Source: Psilocybe azurescens
Taxonomy: Eukaryota; Basidiomycota; Agaricomycetes; Agaricales; Agrocybaceae
Assembly: GCA_023853785.1 (NCBI GenBank)
Contig: JAJIRX010000105.1
Span: 42,532-106,531 of the forward strand
Direction: 5' to 3'
DNA length: 64,000 nt
Made by a program: the position numbers and the translations under genes. Under the pieces are notes generated by a model. That model saw only the letters and a list, made by a program, of their open reading frames with translations, did no database searches and was not told where the DNA came from. This document shows, in pieces, positions 56,075-64,000 of this stretch (the stretch's first letter is position 1; every line of letters starts with the position of its first letter).

Positions 56075-56548
56075 TGTTACGACTTCAAGCTTATATTCAC
56101 GTGCATGGATAAAGCCGACAGTCAAGTAGTCAAGAACAGCAAGTTCCAAGCAGTGTCAAGTAAGAGGAGGTTAGATTCTCAAGAACTAGCTAAAGAATAC
56201 AATGGATCCTTCCTAGTATAAATACTATGAACTGTACAGCAAGTTGAAACGAGTTTGAATGTTCATCAGCAGATGTATATAAGAATAGATGAAACAGATC
56301 AATTGTTCATCGAAAGATGTATCATAAAAGATGGAAGTGAAAGGAAACAGATCAAACATTCATCAAAAGATGTATCATAAAAGATGGAAGTGAAAGTCCA
56401 TCAGAGATATGATGGAGTTTCGTAGAATGATAGAAAACAAAGTTCATCAGAGCAGATGATGCTGTATCAATGATGTGAAGGATGACAAAGAAAAGGAAAA
56501 GAAAAGAAAAGAAAAGAGAAAGGGAAAAGAAAAAGACTTGTCATAACA
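56075..56548 (-). repeat. 5' LTR of the gypsy element
   Basis: 474 bp. It differs from the other LTR at five sites (among them ACGACTTC versus ACAACTTC and GTGCATGG versus GTGCGTGG). The internal side begins AAAGAACTAGCTTATC on the coding strand; I could not assign the primer-binding site. Confidence 0.95.
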
Positions 56549-57130
56549 GAGGGGATGTCATAGCCTTGCTGTACACATTGTGGTGGCCGTCATACATGTC
56601 CGCCATGGCCATTGGTGTCTGTCATGTCTATCATACGCATCGTCATGGCCTGTGTTGTCTTGTGGTGTGCGTCATCCATCTGGTCATCTGTACCTGTCGT
56701 ACCCTTTGTTGTTGTTGCTGCAGCTGCAGCTGCCATCTGTGTTGTCTTCACCCTTGTTATTGCTGCAGCCACAGCTGCTGTTCATGTCATTGTTGTCATC
56801 ATTGCAGCCACCATCCTCACCATCCCTCGTACCTGTCGCTGTCATCCTTGTCACCGTGGCAGTCACTGTCACTATCTTTGTCCTCATCGCTGCCACTGTC
56901 CTTGTCCTTGTCACAGCCACCCTTGCCCTTGCCCTTGCTCTTTCCCTCATCAGGGTCATCATCACTGTTGTCCTCACCTATGTTGTTGTCCAGGTCCTTG
57001 TTGTCACGGTCACTGTCATTGTTGTCCGGGTCCTCATTGTTGCTGTCATCCTTGTCCTTGTTGGCGTGGCTGTCATGGTCATTGTTGTCCTCCATTGCAT
57101 CAAGTTGGCTGTTGCCTGGCTCTGACCAAT
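56549..57130. repeat. GTC/CTTGTC minisatellite core of element Y
   Basis: Complement of GAC/GAG-type units as in element X, but with CpG largely replaced by TpG/CpA. Three plus frames (216, 181, 204 aa) and short minus frames (acidic DNNDSDRDNKDLDNN, Thr/Arg-rich) are open, again from composition. No gene is called. Confidence 0.75.
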
Positions 57131-57261
57131 GAGGTGGCGGTAGTAGTAGTTGGAAGAAAAGGTGGTGTCCAATGTGTCACATGTGTTGTTGTCAATTGGC
57201 ACGTGCTGAGCAATGCCAAGAAATAGGCAGTGTTGGTATATATTTAACTAATTTTTTAATG

Positions 57262-57340
57262 TTGTCAAAGCCTGTATAGCTTAGTTGGTTTATTGCCCAC
57301 ATTCAGTGTGCTCCAATTGCACAAGTTCAATTCTCATGAA
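57262..57340 (+). other. tRNA-like module of element Y
   Basis: A box TAGCTTAGTTGG and B box AAGTTCAATTC with the same spacing and the same downstream CACTAGTATAAA-TATAATAAAA tail as the module of element X. The acceptor stem is not closed. Confidence 0.65.
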
Positions 57341-57399
57341 TGGATTTTATTTTTTTACACTAGTATAAAATATAATAAAATATAATAAAAATATTGGAA

Positions 57400-57600
57400 C
57401 ACTATTCCACTCGGATTCCACCCTATGCCATTGGAATGAACCTGTGTTTGACCAAACTCAATGCAATATATGGTATTCCAGTTGGATTCCAGTTGGATTC
57501 CATATGGATGCCAGCCATTCCATTGAATGAAACTGGAATATTCCATTTGGAATGGCCTATTTTCTGGAATCCAGTTGGAATCCATTCAGAATCCATGTTC
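57400..57600. repeat. TCCA/TGGAAT satellite arm of element Y (right)
   Basis: CCAGTTGGATTCCAGTTGGA and GGAATCCAGTTGGAATCC-type words, inverted relative to 50190-50510. Confidence 0.8.
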
Positions 57601-57689
57601 ATTTTCCCATACAAAATACCAGGGTGATATAACATGATATTCAGACCAGAATCTGATGGAATAGGTGGGGAAGGTAAAGACCTCATTTA

Positions 57690-58263
57690 GTTCCTTAAAT
57701 AATATAGATGCATGGACAAAATTTGATAGGTCTGAATCCACAACTAATATATTAAAGCTTTTGCAGTCTGTTTATAAGACAAAAGAATCTTGTCCTGATT
57801 ACATATGTATTGACAAAGGATGTCAAGTGTTGCAAACAGCTGTTACCAATGGAAGGTGGGATGCTATGTGGAAAAAAACATCAAGATTTATTGTGGACAC
57901 TTACCATTATATTAATCACCAAGCCAATAATTATCTTTGTTGAAAGTACTGCAATCCTTCTCCAGGTGATGGTTCAGCTCTAAGTCTTGTAATTATTGCA
58001 TATGATGATAATGGTAATGCTTATGCCCAGAAAGCCTTTAATACACAAGTGTGTGAACAATTAAATGCATGGCTGGGTGGTTTTGAATCTATACTTAAAC
58101 ATATGACACCTAGCAATTTCAACTGGTTTCTACACACAGTGCTATTTTACCACACAAAATATGACATTGCAAAGCAGAAAAAAAGGCAGAGTCTTCAGAT
58201 AGTGATGATGAAAATGAAGAATTAGGATTGGATGAAGAGACTAGTGATTCTGACTCAGGCTAA
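57690..58263 (+). pseudogene. CxC-type (KDZ-associated) protein, C-terminal part
   Basis: The frame gives LLQSVYKTKESCPDYICIDK, GCQVLQTAVTNGRWD, RFIVDTYHYINHQ, then NYLC followed by TGA (about 57941) in place of the expected Arg (CGA to TGA). It continues in frame KYCNPSPGDGSALSLVIIAY, KAFNTQVCEQLNAWLGGFES, MTPSNFNWFLHTVLFYHTKY and an acidic tail. The CPDYxCIDKxC and YHYINH segments are typical of the CxC5/CxC6 proteins that accompany KDZ transposons in basidiomycetes. The N-terminal part is cut off by the end of element Y. The tail lies in the inverted repeat and recurs at 63755-64000. Confidence 0.75.
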
Positions 58264-58709
58264 ATTGAATACAAGTGTGTAAAAAAACAAGTTAATTCAC
58301 ATAGTAGATTATATAAGCAATGTACAGTAGATGTATGATACAAGGTAGATTACATAATCAGTGTATAGTAGGTGTATGATACAGGGTAGATTATATAAGC
58401 AGTGTACAGTAGGTGTATGATAGTAGTGATAACTGTGTAAATCTATTTTTTATTCAGCCCAAAGGTGTGGGAAATTGTTTTTACTCAGCTTCAAGCTGTG
58501 GGAATTCCACTCTATTACTGTATTGGCTATAAACAACACTATTCCCCTTCATTCCCCCTCCATTCCCCTCCATTCCCTCTCCAATTTCTTCATTCCCTCT
58601 TCATTCCACTCTATTCCCACTCTATTCTCTCTATTCTCTCTATTCCCTTCACTCCCTTTCTCAATCCCTCCAGTCCTAGGGAATATGTGGGGAGTGAGAA
58701 GTACTGTCA
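58017..58709 (+). repeat. Left arm of a large inverted repeat
   Basis: Reverse complement of 63275-64000 (which runs off the window). It includes the CxC-protein tail, three ~41-bp repeats (GTAGATTA-ATAAGC-GTGTACAGTAG-GTATGATACA, 58303-58425) and an ATTCCC(T/C) satellite (58535-58680). The arms enclose 4.57 kb. Confidence 0.9.
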
Positions 58710-60150
58710 TACTGGCTGAACTTTTAGATTAGTGTAGATTAGTACTATGTTAGCGGTATCATGCTTAAATCCATTGTTATTTTTTGCTGTCTCTCCCACC
58801 TTGCCAAGATGTGCCTTAAAAATCAAGATAAGACAGATTGAAAATTGGAAATGTATTTCAATGACGCTCTAGATTAATTGAAATTTTTTTACTGATGTGG
58901 CCTACGATTAATCGATAAGATGTATTCTATCATTTGGCTTGGAAGGTGTGTGAGATGTGATATTATTTGACTCAAGTTGCAAACTTATGAAGGTTTGTAG
59001 TGGTGTGTAGCTACAATCTGGTGTTCAGAAAGTGCTAAAGTGTATGAATTCATGTACATATATTACATGCAGTACAGTACATTCAATCTCCTACTGAAGT
59101 TGACAACATCTCAGCTTCTTCAAGTGCTTCAAGTTCTGCAATAAATTTTTAATATTCTGCTTCCTCTTTTTCACATTGATGTCTAGTCTTTTCCTCTGAC
59201 TATAGATATAATTAAATGGCAGAAGGATACAATGAAGTAAACAGCTTCATACCAATATTTCCAAGTTTTGTCGTTGATCTTGTCTCTATTTTTCTCTTGA
59301 TATCATGCTTGGGCTTGGGCCTGTTAATGTTTTCTCTTTCTCAAGCCCAAGGGCTTTGGGTGTGCTTTGCAGCCTAATATATAGTAAGATAAGCCACAAT
59401 AAGCTGAATGTGAATGTACTGTTTGAGACATTTGTGCTTGTGATCTTTCTCTTGCTCATGTTCTTGATGCTTGAGCACACATTGTCGGCCAATGGATTAT
59501 ATAGAGGAGTACCAAATCACTTACCATTTGTAATGATTCTTTTTCCTTCTGAGTCTTAAAGCTCACTTTTCTGGATCCTCTTCTACAGGTTTAGTGGCAC
59601 GTGGCATGTGGAAAGAGTGAAAGATCAAGAACTGGAATTTTTGGGAAGCACCAAGTCATAAATTTGTTGTAAATTCTAAAAATAGATTATGTCCTAATAA
59701 AGAACGAGGTCAGTTTCAGCCAAGTTTGAACTTTTGAGAGCGCTCTAAGTAGAGACCTAAATGCTGTTTAGACTCAATATAAAGGTGTAATAAGACTAAT
59801 ATGTAGTTATTAAATCAAATGACAGTCTTTTTTTGGGGAAAAAACAGTGTCAGATTTCACCAGAATCAGGTTGAAGAGAAGAGAGAGTTCAGTTGTAACA
59901 TAGCTAAACATATTCCAACTGTTTTGAGAATTACATTTTGGGAAACATTCTAGCACCCCTGAAAATAAAGATCTGTGTACAAAAATTTCAAGGATTCTGA
60001 ATATGTCTTTTGTTTAAATAGAGGCACCAAAAATTGTATGCAAATGTCAAATTAGTGCTTCAAGATTTTGGCCAGAATCACCACTCTCAAATACAAAACA
60101 ACAAATTCAGACTGCACACAGGTGTTAAGAGCCAAGGAATTATATATTGC
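58710..60150. other. AT-rich region inside the inverted repeat
   Basis: An ORF pair at 59286-59559 has a hydrophobic FVLVIFLLLMFLM stretch but no family. No RNA gene or repeat is recognised. Confidence 0.4.
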
Positions 60151-60820
60151 AGATACAGTACATATATATAGGGTAGCCTAGCTATTTGGAAATATTGACC
60201 CCTAAGAATGATGCAATGTCTTGCTCCCACTTTGAAGCCTCCTGCTGGTTATGTTGGTGATGCTCATCCAGGGAGAGTTGCAAAGTGTTCAAGTTGTTCA
60301 CATACCTCTCAACATTTTTTGCAGTTGCCACCTCCAACAGAAGTACCGACACCCCTAGCTGCCAGATCTGGGCAGCTCTCATCACAGTGGCAGAATGAGG
60401 AACACCCGAGGACATGATATGTGTCAACAACAGCGCAGACAATGTGGCCGACTCAAATTTCTTGCCTGCTACCTTCCCTCATTGAATTCAAGTGTGAATG
60501 TATGAGCGTTGAGCTAGATGCAAGGATCTGTTCATCTCCATTTCCCTCCTGTTCATTGTCATCAGCAAAGTCCATGAGGAGTGGTGTGTGCTCCCTGTTG
60601 CGGCCAGTGTCAAGCTCAAGGATGAATGTAATATGTGTCAACAACAGCACAGATGATGTGACTGACTTGATGAACTGGCCTGCATAGGAGTAAGAGAAAT
60701 GCAAATGGCATGGAACATATAGTAGCAGAACACACACAGTGAGTTTATTGGACATGAAATGAACACAGACACTCATTGTCCTCCAATTGTCAGCAACAAA
60801 GCCTGACACCAATTGCAATG
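60150..60820 (-). pseudogene. Fragment resembling the transporter linker at 4.2-4.6 kb
   Basis: The minus-strand frame TPLLMDFADDNEQ ... ILASSSTLIHSH matches the 4.2-4.4 kb sequence that reads TPLLVYFATCNDDDW ... HASSSTLVHSQSH. VAGKKFESATLSALLLTHIM matches VAGQFTKSPMSSA...RIMFSG. An AGQFIKSVTSSVLLLTHI block is a second, tandem copy of that segment about 210 bp away. So this is a fragment of an auxin-efflux-carrier-like gene, or both loci share another unrecognised sequence. No transmembrane part is present. Confidence 0.4.
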
Positions 60821-61555
60821 CACACCATGAACCAAGTGCTTGTCAAAAAGAGGTAGAGGCTTCAAGAGGATGGGAACTCAGTGGATGCTTTAGAGTCCTG
60901 GTGAGTACTGTTGTACTGAGAAATTAGATGGGACACTTATGAATGGTGTATGAAATGGATATCTGTCAGTGATTATCTCCTGGCAGTGGGAGGTGCAAAG
61001 TGTTGTATGATACACTTTGACAGGTAAGATAGTGGCAGGATGAATAGATGGGGGAGCAGTTGGTGGGCTAGCTGGAATACCAGTGTGCTGATAGTGGATC
61101 ACTGCAGGCCATGAGATGGGATGGGAATACCACAGGTGAGCATGCAGTCCATTTGATGAGAGTAACATTGGCACTTACTTCATTGAGCTCGTTGTTAGCT
61201 TGTGGACAGAGCACAATATAGGGGAGGGAGAGCACATCAAAGCCTCACATTCTTGTTGTCGTTTGAGCCCCATGCAAGGTCAGGCCACAATGAAGTTCAT
61301 GTATGCATACAGCTGTGAGTAAAAACATCTAAATGTCTGGGACGTACCTCTCACATCAGCTCATTTGCATCTCCTGTGCTGTTGTGGTGTTGAAGAGCAT
61401 ATGGATCAGCCCTACATCGCCATGTGAATGAGCTTAGTGAGGAAAATGGGAAATATCTTTGGGGGCATTGTTGAGGTTGAAATCAAATTGAAATAATGTC
61501 ATGTCCAATTTGTGCACTCATGTGATATGTGACCCATAGCTCAACAGACAGTCTC
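60821..61555. other. No gene recognised; one 94-aa minus ORF
   Basis: The ORF at 60890-61174 (minus) is open but has no recognised domain. The rest is non-coding as far as I can see. Confidence 0.35.
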
Positions 61556-61579
61556 AGTCAAGTCATTATCTATTATCTA

Positions 61580-63245
61580 TGGCATTCTCCCAGAAACGCC
61601 AGTGGGTTGGCTCTCTTTTAAAGCTGGCACATATCACAACCCAATCCCTGTATTCAATGACTTCAATATTATTCATCATAGTGAAGGTGCTATACGCAAC
61701 ATCGGTGGATCAGCACAGTCTACATGCATTCACCTGTCCCCCAAACACATTGCAGGAGCTTGGGAACAGGTTACATTCTGGTCCCTACCTGATGACAAAA
61801 ATTTTGCCCTTGAACCAGATGAGGGATGGTACAAAAAACACTTGAGGCTGAGGTTATGGAGGATCTACAACCGCCGCCAACTGCAAAACTGAAGAAGAAA
61901 GAAAGTGTGGTTGCAGTAAGGTTCCTTTCTATGTTTTCATTTAACAACTGCTAGCTAATCATATCTATAGCAGCATCCACATGTAGTATGGAAGACAACA
62001 TATCACCAAGAATACCTCAACAAAATGTTATGCTGGGCAGGCAGAGGGGACTTTTGTCAAGCCAATCACTGTCCCAATTGCATATCTCATTCAATAGAAA
62101 CACCTGGCTGTGCAGAGTACCAGTGCAGGGAGTGCATCTCCCTGATCTTACTTGCTTGACATGTTGCATAAAAGGCATAGATTGACTCCATTTCATCATG
62201 TTGAGGTACGCTGTTATGATTCTTACTGTTGTACCCTAGCTAATCTTCTGACAAGAAATGGACAGGCATGCAGTTTGTTGAGGTGTCCCTCAAGATGTTG
62301 GGACTTTGGATACAACTCAACCACACAGGAGGATACTGCAAGAACCCAATTGCATCCCATTCAAGCATGCTGATCCTTCATACCAACGGCATACATTCTG
62401 TCAACCTATTCTATTGTGGATGTTCACACAAAATCCCCACCATCTTCAACTCCTTTGTTGAAGAATTTATCTGGCCTCCCAGATGTCTGTGCAAACATGT
62501 GCAACTTTTGAGCTTCTCCATCACCTCCACAAACTTGCCTTGACCACAAAAGCATTGACATACAACTTTTATGAGTGTTTAGAAAAGTCAACAACAAATC
62601 TAAAAATCCACCCACCCAAATCACAATACCGTGCGTTATTTTGTATGATCCTACAGTGGAGACATCTACAAATGCTAAAGTGGGTAGAGCAAGGACACAA
62701 TGTGACTGGGGTTGTGGGTACTACCCTGGTGGATTAGCCATCAAATGTCCTTCCTGCCCCCACCCTGGAATTAACCTACCGGTTGATTGGGAAACAGTTT
62801 CAAAAGCAATGAAGTAGGTTTATTTTGCAATCTTGAAGCCTGTCAGCTGACATTTGTTCAGATTTCTCTACACAATGATTATCTGTATGGATGCCAACTT
62901 TCAGCTGAAAAACCAGCTGGTATCCAATTACTCTCAGGACCCTGGAATTGGAATAGGGCTGGTGTACATGGTGCCTCAAGAGCCATATGAGACTTATGTC
63001 TTGAGTTGAGCTGATGACAAAGATGTAAGCCTAATATCTCTACTACTTCAACACCTTTCTGACATTCCCCCAGATCAGCACCTATGTTGGATTCCAGGCC
63101 CTTGCAAAGGCAAACACTAAGTTTTCAGTCGGTTTAAAGTACACTGGTGTTGGCACTGTGGTATGCAGACATTCAGAAATGGTCATGCCCATAGAGGTAG
63201 GGAATCTGCAAAAGGAGAGCAGTGAGTTCAGTATGTTTTTCTGAA
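61580..63245 (+). pseudogene. KDZ transposase with CxC2 domain, truncated and interrupted
   Basis: The N-terminal part has GTYHNPIPVFNDF and FALEPDEGWY (61618-61833), then a frame shift to LEAEVMEDLQPPPTAKLKKK (61837-61895). An intron (about 61917-61975) leads into HPHVVWKTTYHQEYLNKMLC with GRGDFCQANHCPNC and CAEYQCREC, the CxC2 cysteine clusters. Then come LKMLGLWIQLNHTGGYC and HTNGIHSVNLFYCGC, then a degraded stretch. GGLAIKCPSCPHPGINLP (62728-62782), ICMDANFQLKNQLVSNYSQD (the DANF transposase motif, about 62880-62940), MVPQEPYETYVLS and a TGA (CGA to TGA) follow. After an intron, ISTYVGFQALAKAN and RHSEMVMPIEVGNLQK are readable to about 63225. The C-terminal half is absent: the inverted-repeat arm begins at 63275. 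Confidence 0.8.
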
Positions 63246-63274
63246 TTGCCTGAAACTGGCCTTACATTAAAGGT

Positions 63275-64000
63275 ACAGTACTTCTCACTCCCCACATATT
63301 CCCTAGGACTGGAGGGATTGAGAAAGGGAGTGAAGGGAATAGAGAGAATAGAGGGAATAGAAAGGGAATAGAGAGGATTGAAGAGGGAATGACAGAATTG
63401 GAGAGGGAATAGAGGGGAATAGAGGGGAATGAAGGGGAATAGAGTTATTTATAGCCAATACAGTAGTAAAGTGGAATTCCCACAGCTTGAAGCTGAGTAA
63501 AACAATTTCCCACACCTTTGGGCTGAATAAAAAAATAGATTTACACAGTTATCACTACTATCATACACCTACTATACACTGCTTATATGATCTATCTTAT
63601 ATCATACACCTACTGTACACTGCTTATATAATCTACCCTGTATCATACACCTATATATTGCTTATGTAATCTACCTTGTATCATACACCTACTGTACATT
63701 GCTTATATAATCTACTATGTGAATTAACTTGTTTTTTTACACACTTGTATTCAATTTAGCCTGAGTCAGAATCACTGGTCTCCACTTCACTAGAATCACT
63801 AGTCTTTTCATCCAATCCTAATTCTTCATTTTCATCATCACTATCTGAAGACTCTGCCTTTTTTCTGCTTTGCAATGATATATTTTGTGTGGTAAAATAG
63901 CATTATGTGTAGAAACCAGTTGAAATTGCTAGGTGTCATATATTTAAATATAGATTCAAAACCACCCAGCCATGCATTTAATTGTTCACACACTTGTGTT
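63275..64000 (-). repeat. Right arm of the inverted repeat, runs off the window
   Basis: Mirror of 58017-58709 with the same ATTCCC satellite (63300-63440) and ~41-bp repeats (63560-63715). Confidence 0.9.
63755..64000 (-). pseudogene. Second CxC-type protein C-terminus, partial at window edge
   Basis: The minus-strand sequence parallels 58030-58263: AFxT-type start, QLNAWLGGFES, MTPSNFNWFLH and an acidic SSDSDDENEELGLDEKTS-like tail. A 9-15-bp duplication in the tail distinguishes it from the left copy. It continues beyond the window, so whether it is intact cannot be judged. Confidence 0.6.

Larger units (their letters stand above)
50605..56548 (-). mobile_element. Ty3/gypsy chromovirus-type LTR retrotransposon, 5.94 kb
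   Basis: Both 474-bp LTRs start TGTTA and end TAACA. They are flanked by the 5-bp target duplication GAGGG (50600-50604 and 56549-56553). The coding strand is minus: gag with a zinc knuckle, a protease remnant, RT, RNase H, integrase and a C-terminal chromodomain. By my alignment the LTRs differ at 5 positions, which indicates a recent insertion, yet the coding region has many stops and frameshifts. It sits inside element Y. Confidence 0.95.
50175..57682 (-). mobile_element. Composite element Y, reverse orientation, interrupted by a gypsy element
   Basis: Second member of the family of element X. Left end GCAGTACTTTACCATGCCCC matches the X right-end complement GGTGTACTTTACAGTGCCCC. Right end (complement) GGTCTTTACCTTCCCCACC matches the X left end GGTCTTTACACAGCCCCCC. 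Internal order is X reversed: TCCA satellite (50190-50510) with the palindrome (50416-50438), AT-rich block ending CCTATTTTT/AGGGTGAGGG, [LTR element], minisatellite (56549-57130), unique block with AGAGCCAGGCAACAGCCAAC on the complement, tRNA-like module (57262-57340), TCCA satellite (57400-57600). Without the LTR element it is about 1.56 kb. I found no clear target duplication at the estimated ends, so the boundaries are less certain than for X. Confidence 0.75.

Noticed and set aside
56482..57226. Plus-strand ORFs of 181-216 aa rich in Cys/His/Ser/Val
   Set aside because: They run from the LTR end into the degenerate minisatellite of element Y, and several frames are open together.

Overview
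The window looks like a repeat-dense, largely decayed stretch of a basidiomycete (probably agaricomycete) nuclear genome. The evidence is short GT-AG introns of about 50-90 bp, remnants of fungal families (KDZ transposase with CxC domains, 7TM proteins of the DUF6533 type, DUF3632, auxin-efflux-carrier-like transporter, tail-anchored FHA protein), a chromodomain-bearing Ty3/gypsy element and a Penelope-like reverse transcriptase. There are no bacterial-style operons. The only protein genes I can read as intact are three copies of one small secreted cysteine-containing protein. Nearly every other gene carries stops, frameshifts or truncations. Many of the stops are CGA to TGA, CAA to TAA or TGG to TGA changes, as expected from C-to-T decay.

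Layout. 1-2.9 kb: a large inverted repeat with higher-order tandem repeats and a 165-bp satellite. 3.6-5.8 kb: auxin-efflux-carrier-like pseudogene. 6.8-9.0 kb: two opposed RNase H-like retroelement remnants. 10.0-17.2 kb: tandemly duplicated 7TM membrane-protein pseudogenes; the second is split by a 1,679-bp TIR element with a 9-bp target duplication. 18.3-30.9 kb and 38.6-47.2 kb: two direct copies of a segmental duplication carrying the secreted-protein gene, a membrane-protein remnant and an FHA-domain gene. A third, inverted partial copy lies at 48.4-49.7 kb. Between the direct copies lie a Penelope-like RT remnant (33.4-35.7 kb), a DUF3632 remnant and a 7TM gene of the DUF6533 type.

The most distinctive feature is a composite element present twice, at 19.395-21.901 kb (X) and, inverted, at about 50.175-57.682 kb (Y). 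It has GGT...CTTTACA ends, TCCA/TGGA palindromic satellite arms, a tRNA-like module with pol III A and B boxes, a conserved palindrome, and a strand-asymmetric GAC/GAG minisatellite core that is open in several frames on both strands. The second segmental-duplication copy preserves the empty site of X. Y is interrupted by a 5.9-kb chromovirus (LTRs about 99% identical, 5-bp target duplication) and has lost CpGs relative to X.

57.7-64.0 kb holds pieces of KDZ-type protein genes: a CxC-type fragment in inverted-repeat arms of at least 0.7 kb at both ends, a CxC2/KDZ transposase pseudogene, and a fragment resembling the auxin-carrier linker. The region reads as a heterochromatin-like transposon graveyard built by nested insertion, segmental duplication and C-to-T decay, with a small family of secreted-protein genes kept intact inside it.
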